A stretch of DNA of 64,000 bases from Hetaerina americana (Eukaryota > Arthropoda > Insecta > Odonata > Calopterygidae): positions 248,001-312,000 of the forward strand of contig JAKTNV010000018.1 of the NCBI GenBank assembly GCA_022747635.1. The letters are read 5' to 3'. Positions 10,828 to 22,299 of this stretch are shown here, piece after piece. Both the position numbers and the translations under genes were made by a program. The first letter of the stretch is position 1; every line of letters begins with the position of its first letter. A model generated the notes under the pieces. The model saw only the letters and a list, made by a program, of their open reading frames with translations, had not been told where the DNA came from and ran no database searches.

Positions 10828-10899
10828 GGCTGGTGACATAACACCCCCTGCCACACGCCCTCGCGGCGGCTTGCGGAGGATGGTGTAGATGTAGATGAG
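10828..10899 (+). mobile_element. LINE-1 extreme 3' end
   Basis: Only the last 70 bp of LINE-1 remain: 'cacccc(c)tgccacacgccct', the GC-rich 'cgcggcggcttgcgg' block and a GTAGATGTAGAT tail. This is a very short 5' truncation. Confidence 0.75.
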
Positions 10900-12299
10900 A
10901 TGTATCTTGTAAACGTAAAAGGCCATCCACCAGACTGTAAAGACATATTATGCTGTGTAAAACCCGTAATATTAAGCCCTGTTACCGTCCCTATAACGTC
11001 ATTACAGTTCCGCCTCAAATAATAATAACGCAGCCATTGCTTTAAAAATATCTCCACGTAGCAGGTTGGATCTTTGTTGTGTTAATGACATGATCGATGA
11101 GATCCTTTGGCGCACGAGTTGGGATCATGCCTGTGAGTTGAAAACGAATTTTTCAGATCAATCATTAGCATCATGGCCGCCGCCTCTGATATTAATAATG
11201 TTTTATTTCCCTCAAACTATGCGATCAATACCAAGGCAGGGTTTCGAAATGAAATAGTAGCACCTGTAATTTCGATCGCTTCCGAAATTCGCCAATTTGC
11301 GATGTGTTATTCTAAACCTTCACTGCGCAGTTTAGAGTAGGCCGACGAAATGAGTTCAGAGGAAATATTCAACAGATTCAGGCAAGATGCTGTGGAAGTT
11401 GGTCATTATGAAAAAAATGCACTTTTCGGTCTTACACAAATTTATTTAATTTTGTTTATTAATTTATTTATCTTGTACTTTGAAGATGGTTCGATGAACT
11501 GGAACGCTCACAAATATATCCGTGGAGGAGTACCCAAACATTTATTTCCTCATAATGTGTTCCGGGAATTTGACAACCGTCCCTTTGAGGATTACCAGGA
11601 CTACAACATTACTCGTTGCATGCACGATTAGGGTATGTATTTAATAAGGCGTTCCTTTCCGTCTTTTCCCTCGATCCACTCCCAATTTAGCCGTCCAACT
11701 TGGTCTCCTCTCCACCGAATAGAATGAGAGTCACGGGGCGAAATAATAATGCCAAGCCCATCTTAATTGGTCCGATGGAAGGCTGTCGTATTAGTTCTCT
11801 CTCCATTTTTTTTGTTTTGCTTCGAATAGTTTCGCCCGACGTAAATGGCGTGCCCTTCAACGTATTGTCCGAATCCGAATGGAAACCTAGCCTCCCCTCG
11901 GACTCAGCGCTGCGTATTGACCAGTTGGGGTTTAATGACTCGAGGAAGAGTGGTCACCGTCCCCTCCCCTTCTCCTTCCTTCACCGGGCCTCTCACGCGC
12001 ACTCGTGCGGGGGAAACCCTGCGACCCTTCTCGAAGGCGACGCCCTCTCCCCCACCTCCTCTCGCTTCTTCCCCTCCTCGAGCGGAGACGACCCCTCCCC
12101 TCTCATCTCCTCCCTCCTTTCTTCCCCCATTGCACCACCCCCAATTCTTAAGCTCCTTTTTCCTACCCTCCACCTCGCAAGGCCTTCTATTGTCACTCTC
12201 AGGGGCATAGGTTAGATACAGGTTTGTATGAAATAGTATTGGTAACAATGGTTTTCTTACGTGCATTACGTGTGAAGTACTGAATGCAGACGTCGGTTG
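10900..12299. other. No gene recognised
   Basis: The plus ORF at 11350-11631 (93 aa, ATG start; 'HKYIRGGVPKHLFPHNVF') has no family I recognise. The ORFs over 11900-12210 on both strands are products of a C/T-rich stretch (about 11950-12185). Nothing else is supported. Confidence 0.35.
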
Positions 12300-12602
12300 G
12301 TTAAGCGTGCGCATGATCGCAGAGATCGTATTATTGGCATTGATACATAAGACACTGACATTGCACACACCATTTAATATCACTGACAATTTGGCGATGC
12401 GAAAGATCTGCGCTGAACTCGTCCTCCCGAATGACTTTGGACGGACAACCAAAAATGACCGAGTCGAGTGTATTCGTCTCTTTGCGAAGACCTTCTGCAT
12501 TGGCATCGCGACGATTCCCCAACCCATTTACAGTCCCAACTTGACACCAGCAGACTTTTTCCTCATATACCCAAAAGTCAAATCCTCCCTCAAAGGAGGG
12601 AA
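12300..12602 (+). mobile_element. Mariner fragment
   Basis: Mariner-like pieces lie in one frame: an HTH-type stretch 'LAMRKICAELVLPNDF' (ending with the equivalent of the WVPHEL linker) is joined directly to 'IYSPNLTPADFFLIYPKVK', the third catalytic aspartate block. The region between, with the first two catalytic aspartates, is deleted. The 3' end is cut by SINE-1. Confidence 0.65.
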
Positions 12603-12606
12603 TCGC

Positions 12607-12830
12607 GACCGTGCGGTGGTTAGCGTACTGGCTTCTCACGCAGGTAGCCCGGGCATTGAATCCCGGCGGCGGCATTAAGTTTTCAATGGTATCCCGATTC
12701 CTACTTGGAGTGAGTGCTTTGCTGAGGGCAATTAGAGTGAGTTCGCCGTCCGTCGGATGGGACATTATACTGCTGCAGGTTGAGCAGATCGCGGGAGATT
12801 TACACTTCCCGTGGGAGATCCTTCAGTTAA
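12607..12830 (+). mobile_element. SINE-1 (tRNA-derived) copy
   Basis: The tRNA-like head has an A-box-like 'tggttagcgtactgg' and a degraded B box ('ggcattgaatcc'). The body (roughly 'ggtatcccgattcctacttg', 'cggatgggac') is shared with the copy at 24672. It is inserted in the mariner fragment just upstream. The 3' end is only approximate. Confidence 0.7.
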
Positions 12831-12842
12831 TTAAATTAGTTT

Positions 12843-13205
12843 AATACCCTGCAAGCAACCGCTACGGTGTCTGGCAGGGGTTGAAAACACACCAGACTAA
12901 ATGTGACCCGAACATGACCCAACAGCGTTCGGAGAATGTGATTATGATCCCTTATCGCTTTTGGAAGAAATACCATCTTAAATATATCTGTCCTGCAACT
13001 AATATCTTTAATTTAATTTACATGATCTCGCCAACCGCATTACAATGGGGGTGATAATAATGTTCAACATCACTTCTAAAGAGACGTCCTTCCAATTTAT
13101 GCAAGAGATTTAATAAATATGTAATTTAACCTTCGCTCTATTGAGTGTTTCCCAGCCTAGCTGTTCTAATATTTTGGATACGCTACTAAGTTTAGTATAA
13201 CGACG
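12843..13205 (-). mobile_element. LINE-2 3' end
   Basis: A minus-strand LINE-2 fragment with the shared 3' UTR ('acacaccagactaa', 'gtgtctggcaggggttg') and RT-tail sequence. No open frame survives. It is followed directly by another truncated copy. Confidence 0.65.
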
Positions 13206-13540
13206 TTTTACAAATCTAGCTGCTCTAAGACTAATTTTTACGCGAAAATGACCCTATTGCTGTCGGACGATGCTATTCTGACCCTTTATTGTTCGTGGAA
13301 TAAATGACATCTTAAATCTATCTGTTCTACACTTGATCTCTCTAATTTTACTAACATGTTCTCTCCAACCCTTGTACGATGGGGGTAATAATACATTTTC
13401 TACACCACTGCTAAAGAAACCTCCTTCATATTCATATGCAATAGCTACAATCTGTAATTTAACCTTCGCTCCGTGAGTGATTTATCTATCCTAGCTGCTC
13501 TAAGATCTTGGATACGCCACTAAGTTTTTTAATACTAGGT
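13206..13540 (-). mobile_element. LINE-2 3' fragment (second, tandem)
   Basis: Repeats the order of the previous copy ('ctatctgttctacactt', 'gtacgatgggggtaataat') and again ends near a 'ttggatacgc' block. It lacks the extreme 3' end. It is either an independent insertion or a local duplication of the adjacent copy. Confidence 0.6.
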
Positions 13541-13870
13541 TTTGTAAACCTTCCAGCTCTCCTGCCGCTCGCCCGGCCTGGCCAATATATGCGTGTCAGT
13601 CTGAAGGGTAGGAGCGCCCTCTCTCCCCCGCAATAGCCCCTGGAGTGCTGGGGCGCTCATTCCCCAAGGTACTCGAATAGGTACTTGCTGGTGCTCACGT
13701 GGAGCGCATATAAACGGAGATAAACGTGAATGCATCTGGATAGCTATCGATTCACTAGAGTTTTCTTTTGCTTTCCAAGAAATCATTGGTGGTACTAATT
13801 TAATGCGTACTTACGAGGACACCTTATTACAACGGCAATTTCAATCAGTATTATTTTTTTACTCTAGAAA
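13541..13870. other. No gene recognised
   Basis: A minus ORF at 13535-13786 has no domain I recognise. The stretch is moderately GC-rich and unique within the window. Confidence 0.35.
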
Positions 13871-14720
13871 GACGAGGTCTGTCCGAAACGTAGTAACACC
13901 TACTCGTGTAAAAAAATTGCATTTGCCAGAATTGATACATTCACTCAAAAGTCTTCGATGCAGCACATCCTTGTACGTCCACTAACAGCGTTGTTCCAGC
14001 GGGTTTTCCACGCCTCCTACGCCCTCTGGAAGGCAGCGCCCGGAATGCTGCTCCCTCATCGCGGCCTGTTGTAACGCTTCCACCGAGTCGTGGTGACGTC
14101 CATTCAGCACGGATTTAAGGCGAAGGAAGAGACAAGAAGTATGGTGGGGTTTTCCTTAAACAATTTGGATCCTAACTCACCTGGTCAAGAAGGTCTTGGC
14201 AGAGATCCGCGTGCGAGTTCCCTTTTGTTCGTCCGAGAGCACGTGCGGCTCCAAGTACATACACATCTTTCTCATGCCCATGTTTACGGTCGCAAGTCGA
14301 TGCGCATTACTTTTAGGGACGCCAATGGGCTATCAGAACTTAGGAAAAATAATATTATCTTTGCTTTCTACAAAATAAACTTTATTCGTCGACTAGTTTC
14401 GTTTACACTGTAACATCATCAGGAATGGAATTCTACAAAGTTAAGGCCTCAACTATTCAGGGCTATCAGAAATCATGCGAACGCTTATTCTACGAACCCT
14501 GCCCAACCATGAATTCACTCTTGCAAGATTCTCGTAACTTGTTGAGGTCGAAGGGCGTCCTGAATGGTCGGCGTCTTCAACATCTTCTCTACCCTCGCAA
14601 AACAACTTGTGCCCCTCAAAAACAACCCAACTACTCATGAAATTATCACCATAAGCTGCCTTGACCACGTCATGTATATATTTCCCAGCTTTGCCATGTT
14701 TCACGCAAAATTTTATGTGT
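13871..14720 (-). mobile_element. Mariner relic, family M3
   Basis: The left terminus 'gtctgtccgaaacgtagta' and the following 'ttgccagaattgatacattc' match the M3 copy at 9057. The minus-strand HTH region survives at 14453-14704 ('FCEGREDVEDADHSGRPSTS'). The middle is rearranged and the right terminus is lost, so it is not functional. Confidence 0.72.
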
Positions 14721-14825
14721 TAGTACTTTACCAATAAGCGATTCCTGACGAAGCGTAATGAGGTCACGTCATAGAGGTTTGGAAAACAGACGATCAGTAC
14801 TCTGCAAACGGGTCAGAAATGATAA

Positions 14826-14892
14826 GGGATCAAAATAACATTGCCCGACCGCGGTGTGGTCATATTCGGGTCAAAATTAGTCTGGTGTATAT
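14826..14892 (+). mobile_element. LINE-2 fragment (plus strand)
   Basis: 'catattcgggtcaaaatta' and 'gtctggtgta' are the reverse complement of the minus-strand LINE-2 3' UTRs at 2455 and 4605. About 65 bp remain. Confidence 0.6.
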
Positions 14893-14937
14893 TCTATTGT
14901 TTCAGGCTTTACTTCATGGAAGTATTTAATATCCATA

Positions 14938-15040
14938 CTAAAAGGAAAGGCTTGTACTTTTCCACAGATTTTCATTATGAGGTACAACGCGTTTCACCGT
15001 ATAATAAAATCTGTGGAAAAGTACAAGTCTTTCCTTTTAG
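14938..15040. repeat. 35-bp near-perfect inverted repeat (hairpin)
   Basis: The left arm 14938-14972 and right arm 15006-15040 are complementary over 35 bp with a single mismatch, around a 33-nt loop. It does not correspond to the terminal repeats of any mariner here. Possible explanations are a tiny MITE, a small-RNA precursor hairpin or a palindromic rearrangement. Confidence 0.8.
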
Positions 15041-15239
15041 CATGATGCATATTCATCTACTACTACAGATCCTAGCTGTTGTTCACAGGGTACTAAAATA
15101 AATAAAATAAAGGTTGGGAGCCATCTGCCACCGGGCTCCAGCCTTTCTTGAGACTCCACTCTCTTGAACCCAAACAGAGAAATCGCCGCCTGTTCGTTGG
15201 TCCATCCAGAAAAATAGATTACACTACTTTTGGGACTGA
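15041..15239. other. No gene recognised
   Basis: Contains an 'aaaataaataaaataaa' stretch followed by unique sequence. No gene seen. Confidence 0.35.
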
Positions 15240-15735
15240 ACTTGTACGAGATTATCCCCGGTTTTCATAAAATTTTTCCACTTTTATTGACGCACCTCCA
15301 AAACATGGTTTTTGAATGCATCAACGGCTTCTTCAGGCCCCGAAAAACGTTGGCCACGCAATTTTTTCATTTAATCGTAAAGTCATTTAGTGCTAAATCA
15401 GGGCTGTACGGAGAAAGACCCATCAATTCAACGTTTTGGCCAGTCAAAAGTTGTTTAAGTCGATCTGTGAGAGCTTGCCCATTGTCATAATGAAGAATGA
15501 TCCTCCATTGCCGCTTCTTTTTCCGTATTTCACCAAGCACTTCTGGCAAACAAATGCTCGCGAACGATTCAGAATTCACAGTCCTAACGTGAGTTGCTCT
15601 AACGATACGGTTGCCACATGTGCGCTTATTCCGAAGAAATAGGTGATCATTTACTCCGATGTGCTTCGTGCACGAATCACTTTTTTTCGGATTTGGCTCG
15701 TCTTGGAAGACCCATGCAGTGGATTGCTGTTTCTT
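15240..15735 (-). mobile_element. Mariner fragment, family M5
   Basis: Minus-strand C-terminal half of the M5 transposase, matching the longer copy at 41876 ('tgaatgcatcaacggcttct', 'gaatgatc', 'ccgtatttcaccaagc'). The third catalytic block is visible on the minus strand in the ORF at 15367-15579 ('LSPYSPDLALNDF'). Both ends are missing. RTE copy A begins immediately after. Confidence 0.75.
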
Positions 15736-15783
15736 TTCGGGCTAATACCTCGTACTCTGTATTGTCCATCATATAAATCCTGG

Positions 15784-17490
15784 GAATGATAATTGAGGTG
15801 GTTTCACGTTGCCTTCCTCAATAGTGTTTTTAACGTGACACAATCACTTATTGGCCGCACTATGGAAAGTCTGCAGAGGAAGGGTGAAATCGGTGCGCTG
15901 TGCAGCAAAGTTAAATCTTTGTCGGGAAGTAAGAAAGGGAGATCTATGTTAACGGCTAGAGATAAGGCGGGTAAGGTAATAGTTGGCGCAGGAAAGATCC
16001 AAGAGAGATGGAAGGAGAACATAGAAGAACTGTATAGTAAAGAACTTAGACCAACAAAGTTAGGCATTGAAAAAGAGTATGACGTAGAGGAAGACAGCTT
16101 AGGTCCAGGCTTACTAGACAATGAGATAGAAAGGGCATTAAGGGAGATTAAACTAAATAAGGCCATGGGGGTGGATAACATTCCCACGGAACTATTGAAA
16201 TGTTTAGGAAAATGTGGGAGGAAGAGGCTATATGGGCTGATCCGTAGTATTTATGAGGAAGGAATCTGGCCGGAAGACTTTGTGAGATCAGTTTTAGTTC
16301 CTATTCCGAAAAAGGTAAAGGCTACATCATGTGAGGACTACAGGACGATAAGTTTGATATCCCACGCAGCTAAAGTTGCTCTCAGGACCATAAACAAAAG
16401 GATAGAGAGTAGGACAAATGATTACTTAGGGGATGATCAGTTTGGGTTTAGGAAGAGGAGAGGTACGCGTGATGCCATTGCAATAATGAGATTATTAATC
16501 GATAGGAATATAGAACACAACCAGGAGGTATTTGTCTGTTTCGTAGATTTCGAAAAAGCGTTTGATAAAGTGAATTGGGAAAACTAATGAGTATATTGCA
16601 GAAAATAGGAATGGATTGGAGGGAAAGGAGGCTAATCCGTAACCTGTACATGTCTCAGACTGCTCAGGTGCGGGAGGGAAACGGGGAGTCCGGATGGGCA
16701 GTGTTAGGGAGAGGTGTAAGGCAGGGTTGCCCATTATCACCGTTTCTGACCAACCTGCATGCAGAGGAAATGATCAAATAGGCATGGGAAGAACTCGAGG
16801 TAGGAATGAAAGTGGGCGGGGAGTTCTAAGCTATACAAAGCTAAGCTAAACATTGAAATAGGAGGGCAAAAACTAGAGCAGATAGAACAGTTTACGTATC
16901 TCGGTAGTGTTTTGGACCAACACGGTCAAAGTATTAGGGACGTAAGGAGAAGAATTGCGCTAGGCAAAGAGGATTTCACAAGGGGGAGGGAGTTGATGAC
17001 AGGGACGTTGAGTAGGGATGTTAAGAAAAGACTCATAAAAACTTTGATTTGGAGCGTAGCTATGTACGGCGCGGAAACGTGGTCATTGAAGCAGGAGGAG
17101 AGACGTAGACTGGAGGCTTTTGAAATGTGGGTGTGGAGAAGAATGGAGAAGGTGAAATGGACCAAGAAGAAAGCAAATGAGGAAGTACTTGGTATGGTGG
17201 GCGAAGAGAGGGGTTTGTTGGGAGAAATCCTATGGAAGCAGGAAAAGTTGATGAAGGGGGTATTCACCGGCAGTGGGATGTTGAAGACTGTAATAGAGGG
17301 GAGAATGTTAGGCAAACTAGGAAAGGGAAGGAGCAGGATAGGGATGTTGGACGGGATGAAGGGAGGAAGGAAGTACTCAGAGATGAAGAGGGGGGACCTG
17401 ATGTAGAGTGGAATGTTGTGTTTTGCTGGGGGTCACAAATTGTTGAATTAGTAATTTTGTCCATCCAAAAACCTACCTTAACCGGTAGAT
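15784..17490 (+). mobile_element. RTE-like non-LTR retrotransposon, copy A (5'-inverted, internally deleted)
   Basis: The RT portion reads on the plus strand from about 15864: 'MGVDNIPTELLKCLGKCG', 'DYRTISLISHAAKV', 'DQFGFRKRRGTRDAI', 'FVDFEKAFDKVNWE'. A 1-nt loss near 16577 shifts the frame. A deletion near 16830 removes the catalytic FADD segment present in copies C and D. The C-terminal part ('MYGAETWSLKQEERRRLEAF', 'MWVWRRMEKVKWT') is open to 17406. The 3' end has a conserved hairpin 'ctaccttaaccggtag' and a TAATAATAA tail. The first 80 bp (15784-15863) are the family's 5' UTR in reverse orientation. The endonuclease domain resembles the RTE-type 'craniofacial development protein 2-like' group. 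It is dead. Confidence 0.88.
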
Positions 17491-17867
17491 TACCTAATAA
17501 TAAACCCCGTACTCGTAGGTGGCGGATGTTCTTCATTTTCTGCCTTTAACGTACTGCATTCGATTGCGTGTGTATTGGATTATTTGGTTATAAGAAGTAA
17601 AATACAGGAAACGTAAGATGTTTTGTTAAAAGAAGACCATCCCCATCGAAAATTGGTAAAATCAGGTTGTAGCAAGGGGATCGTAGCAGCTCAGAAATAC
17701 AATGTTTCAAACCCTCGCACTAGATGGCGACTGCTTTTTATCAACTGGTATTATTAACTTTCAGAAATTTTCCCAGTTCAATCTTAATACATCCTTTGTG
17801 AATGAATTTTGTGGAAAGAACTTCATACGAGTGTAATTATGTATGGCATAGTCGTATACTACATATT
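17491..17867. other. No gene recognised
   Basis: AT-rich sequence between RTE copy A and the direct repeat; nothing supported. Confidence 0.35.
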
Positions 17868-17990
17868 TTTAGCGTTAGTCTGATTTGTGAGAATCTGTTG
17901 TAAATTTCTTAAGCTTGTCCAGGGGGAGGTGCAGTCTGTAATTTGTGAATCTGACTGAGTTTATTAGACCTGTGTGTTACGAGAGTGGTC
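17868..17990 (+). repeat. 115-bp direct repeat, left copy
   Basis: Shares with 19264-19384 a run of matching blocks in the same order: 'agcgttag', 'ttcttaag', 'gtgaatctga', 'gagtttatt' and 'gacct'. The two copies flank a mariner. Confidence 0.65.
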
Positions 17991-19245
17991 ACAAAAGCAC
18001 CCGACCCAACAAAGAAAACTCAAATATTTTGGAAAATTGTATTTATTTTTCAACAGAATCTCCTTTCAGTACCATACACTATTCCCAGCGATATACAATA
18101 AGTTCGATACCCTTTTTATAATAAAAAGTGTCTTACTACTCAAAATAGTCATTAACTGCCGACATCACTTATTCACGGAAAAATGAAAAATCTTCGACCT
18201 CGGAGCCATTTCTTAAAGTTTGAGAACAGAAAATAATCCGAGGGGTCTAAATATGGCGAATAGGGCGTATGAGGTAGCCATTCAAACTTAAATTAATGAA
18301 TGTTGGCCATTGCAATAACGGATTTGTGAGCTAGTGAATTGTCTAGATGAAAAACACTTTCTTCGTAGCCAAATGCGGCTGAATTTCTTCGCTCAAACAT
18401 TGCAATAAGTTTGCATAATACTCGTTGATGGCAGTGTTTCCTTTTTCAAGATAGCCAATGAAAATTATCCCACGCGCATCCCAAAAAGCGACGCCATGAA
18501 CTTGCCTGCAGGTGAAACGGTCTTCGCCTTCTTCGGAGCCTGTTCTCCCTTTTGAGTCCATTGCTTAGATTGTTCTTTTGTCTTAATGGTGTGAAGTAAT
18601 GGACCCATGTTTCATCCATGGTTATGAAACGGCGCAAAAATTCTGCTTTGTTGCATTGAAACTTTGCTAAACGCTCAATTGAAACATCTTCACCACACTG
18701 GTTTTGCTCGAGTCTGAGCAAACGCGACACCCATATTATACACAGCTCTCTGAAGTCCAAATTTTCAGTTAATATGCGATGTGCCACAATTTATGAAATG
18801 TTTACTATTAAAGTGCGCTAGCTCGCGCACTTTCAGTCGACGATCATCCAGTATCTCTTTGTGGATTTTCTTCACTCTTTCTGGAGTCGTCACCTCATTT
18901 GGTCGACAAATGCGATGCTCGTCTTGACAGCTCTTACGACCTCGTTTAAACTCTGCTACGCCATATTTTACTGCTGTAAACGAAGGAGCTGAATCGTCCT
19001 GAGTAGAGTCTAGTTTAACTTATATATTGGTTGTACTGAGGCCTTTCCGATCATAGTATTGTATCACATAAAGAAGACCAATTTTCTCCATGTTCACAAA
19101 TTCACTGAAAACGTTTATTATTGTTGGCCGTCAAACAAATGCTAAACGACGTGGCGTCTTCAAACTTGATGCATATGCTTTATAGATTGCATGCTTTTTG
19201 ATACATTGATATTTTTCAAGCAACTACCGCCATATCTAGGTCAGT
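17979..19245 (-). mobile_element. Degraded mariner, family M4 (SETMAR-like)
   Basis: A minus-strand relative of the mariner at 131. Readable pieces include 'RRFITMDETWVHYFTP' (first catalytic aspartate intact), 'FWDARGIIFIGYLEKGN' and 'NEYYANLLQCLSEEIQPHL', in ORFs at 18343-18561 and 18446-18787. The HTH region at 18850-19000 is only recognisable as DNA. The right-hand terminus 'ttacgagagtggtcac' at 17979 matches the end of the 131 copy. Multiple frameshifts make it inactive. Confidence 0.83.
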
Positions 19246-19263
19246 TTCTAGGCTTTCCATGCA

Positions 19264-19384
19264 CTCCGTTATTTTCAGCGTTAGCATGTTTCTTTGAATA
19301 GGATTTCTTAAGCGTGTCTTGGGGGGAGCTGAAGTCAGTAACTTGTGAATCTGAGAGAGTTTATTGGACCTATGCGTCGTGTGA
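19264..19384 (+). repeat. 115-bp direct repeat, right copy
   Basis: Diverged copy of 17868-17990 in the same orientation. It is far longer than any mariner target-site duplication, so it reflects an older tandem or segmental duplication or a repeat into which the mariner inserted. Confidence 0.65.
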
Positions 19385-20351
19385 GGTTTTTACGTTTGAA
19401 GTCGTGACTCCAAGGGATATGGATGTGGAATCCTTTAAAATTTGAATTACCTCGTCAAACCCTGAGTTTGTTGAGTCAGGTCAGGTCCGAGGGAATTCAC
19501 CCTTATTACCCTGAGCACTTCACCACTCAGACTGACTCTCCGGGACTTTCGCCGTCTCTTACTCACCCTTATCATGTTTCATGCGCTGCCGAAAGTCTCG
19601 CACCAATTCCCCACCCACTGTAGGAGGTTTCCCTCAGTCATAATATCTCACTCCGACCCTTTAAGTAAGACGTCAAGAGACACCGACCATCTCCTCACGT
19701 TGAAAGAAACCCTGCACTTTGAAACTGTCCTTACGAAGTTGTCAATTTTTGCAATTTAAAATATAGGGTCACTAGCATTTTTCGTAATATAATATAACTA
19801 AGGAAGTTAAATAAATTGATTTCAAAGCGATCTCAATGTTGAAAGGAAAAATGTATTGATGCTGAAAATACATTCGGTAGATATAACCTACGAGTATATT
19901 ATTCCATCTGAGTATGATACACCGTATTTCACCGTTTGTGTGCAAGGAATGATAAATTAGAAGGTTTGAAAAAGTACCGATTGATTTCAAATTTTTCTAA
20001 ACTTATCACCCAAAAATGTTTTGGCTTTTTGGGAAAATATAAACTGATCCGTGTTTTTATAACTAAGGATAGTACCAAATCACGGCCTCAACGTCTTAAA
20101 TGCATAAATATTAGTGGGAAGCGAGTAGGTTTCTAATTATGATTTTTTCTTTATGAAATAATTCATCTTTGTCGTTTTGCCTTCCAATTCAACATTTTGC
20201 GAAGATTTTTCGGGAATTGACTTGCTTCGCGGAAAAATATTGCCGCTCTTTTAAAATTCCCTTGTCTAGTCTACGTCAGACCAAAACCTCATCCCAGAAA
20301 TAAGGCTATGCCATCAGCCTTCTATCTATTTGTATTCTTCTATTACAAGTC
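19385..20351. other. No gene recognised
   Basis: ORFs at 19423-19623 and 19936-20136 have no recognisable domain or splice context. The sequence looks unique within the window. Confidence 0.35.
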
Positions 20352-21125
20352 TACATCTACATTTACTTAATACCCAGCAAGCCGCCCTAAGAGCGTTTGG
20401 TGGAGTGTGTTAGGGCACCATCCGTAGTTAAGAAAATAAACCGCTTGCAAAAGCCGCTAATTTATACAATCCAAAACAAAACATGGCATACATTCATGCA
20501 AAAACCCTTACAACTCACTCACACATGCAAGGACTTAAACTACCAACGAACATATAAATGGACCTACAAATGTAACGGATATCTTTGCAATGTTTAATTT
20601 TGTTCCGACTTATAAATTCAATGTTTTTAATATTTCTCAAATGGTTCGGTTTCTTACTATTATGATTTCTGATTGTTCGGGGAAAGAATGAGTATTTGTA
20701 TCTATCTGTCCTGCAATCTATTCTTATTTTATCTTTGTGGTCTGATCTACCTATTATATAGTGTGGGGCCATTACAATTATTCCTTCAGTGTCATGGGTA
20801 AACTCGTTTGTTCTGAACCTTTCTAAAAGTCTAAGCCTCGCTTGTTTTCTCCGCACTTGAAGTGGTTCCCAGCCTAAATCACCTAAGAGACCTGTCAAAC
20901 TCGTGTTCTTATCATAACAATTTTTAACGAAATTGGCGTATGTTCTCTGGATTTGGTCTGATTTATTTTACGGAATTTTCTCCCAAGGATGCCAAATACT
21001 TGCGGCATATTCTAAATGAGGTCCAACTAGAGCAAAATAACACCTCTCTATAACTTTCTCATTACATTTCCCCACCACCCGTTTTACGAAGCTAAGTTTC
21101 TTTAAAGCGGAATTATGGTTACGAT
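20352..21125 (-). mobile_element. LINE-1 3' fragment (minus)
   Basis: Carries the LINE-1 tail (ctacatctacat at 20352), the GC-rich 3' block and the RT C-terminus in two frames: 'GLLGDLGWEPLQVRRKQARL' (20515-20898) and 'HLEYAASIWHPWEK' (20968-21213). The 5' side stops abruptly at a (TA)n array. It is 5' truncated and frameshifted. Confidence 0.85.
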
Positions 21126-21126
<1 letters not shown>

Positions 21127-21160
<34 letters not shown>

Positions 21161-21176
21161 TATATATATATACATA
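21127..21176. repeat. (TA)n array
   Basis: Dinucleotide TA repeat at the truncated end of the LINE-1 fragment. Confidence 0.95.
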
Positions 21177-21518
21177 TATACATACATATTTCATTATATA
21201 AAAATATATACATGTATATATGTATACTTACTATTTATCTTCCTGAAAATTACACAAAACATTTTACCCTTACCTTGTGAATTTCGAAGCTTCACTAAAT
21301 GGCCTCTTTCTAATACAATCCATTCTAAGGAATTCATTGCTTACGCCGGGGATGACAACACAAGCTGAGAGACCTGCACGTATGTTTTGACACGTATTAT
21401 TACATATATATTCAAAGCAATAAACTAATTTACGATAAGTCTCTGTGAAATTTTGAAAGATATCTAAATGAGATCACACTATATAGAAGATAAACTCGAA
21501 AATGCAACTTTTTGATAT
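21177..21518. other. No gene recognised
   Basis: AT-rich; no coding, RNA or repeat signal. Confidence 0.4.
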
Positions 21519-21965
21519 ATGAGGTGCGTCCGAAAAGTACCCGACCTGCGTTTTTTTAAATTATTTTTTTTATTGTGAGTGTGTTCTGCACTGCAAATTC
21601 GCTACAAGAGGTCAGACGATCAACAAAGAATATCCCGTCGAAATTCGGAAAAGATTTCGACCGCGTGTCTCTGGTCAATTGAGGTGACTGGCTGGCTTCT
21701 CCACCACGATAACACGCGCCATCGCATTCATCGAACCTTGTTGTGCGGCAATTTTTGGCGAAACACAGGAGATTGTACATACAGATTCGCCAGCTTCCTC
21801 CTTTGCAGTCACTACTTACATACTAGCTCCCTGCGACATTTGGGGATGTTCTCAAAATTGAAAATAGGCGCTCAAAGGAAAGCGGTGCGAGAGGACATAT
21901 GTAGAGTAATACGAACTGAAGGCCATTCCAAAATTTGTGTTAAAGGACTGCTTTAAGATGTGGAA
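21519..21965 (+). mobile_element. Deletion derivative of mariner, family M6
   Basis: The terminus 'gaggtgcgtccgaaaagtac' matches the right end of the copy at 45911. The plus strand encodes 'GWLLHHDNTRHRIHRTLL', the second catalytic aspartate block, then C-terminal remnants ('LRHLGMFSKLKIGAQRKAV'). Most of the transposase, including the HTH and first aspartate, is absent. The same internal structure recurs in the 45911 copy. Confidence 0.75.
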
Positions 21966-22049
21966 TGTGTTCATTTCGCACAGTATTAAATTTTGAATAT
22001 TCATTTCCGTATGCGTAATTAATTTGTATTAACTTGTTTCATTTATCCC

Positions 22050-22295
22050 CTACCACCTCTCTACTAATTTGACTGCTTTTCTATCGCGTCTTCTCCCGCA
22101 TCTTTCCTCATTTGTCTCCTGGGACCAACCGACAACTGCCTCCTGCCATCGCTACCGCATCCAGCAAAGCATTACCCAGCACCCCAGCTCGCACATTGAG
22201 CTTAGAAGATAGAAAGCCAAATATCTCGATTTTTCCTTCATCCACAGTACTAATTCCACCAAATAAAGACCACTATCTATCTATCTAATTTGGGC
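22050..22295 (+). mobile_element. Possible LINE 3' UTR with CTAT tail
   Basis: C-rich sequence ends in 'aaataaagaccactatctat' followed by (CTAT)n. This layout, a UTR followed by a short tandem tail, resembles other non-LTR 3' ends, but no coding part is attached and no second copy lies in the window. Weak call. Confidence 0.3.
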
Positions 22296-22299
22296 TCCA

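Noticed and set aside
11904..12527. 207-aa minus-strand ORF
   Set aside because: Spans a C/T-rich tract and a mariner fragment on the opposite strand; composition artefact.
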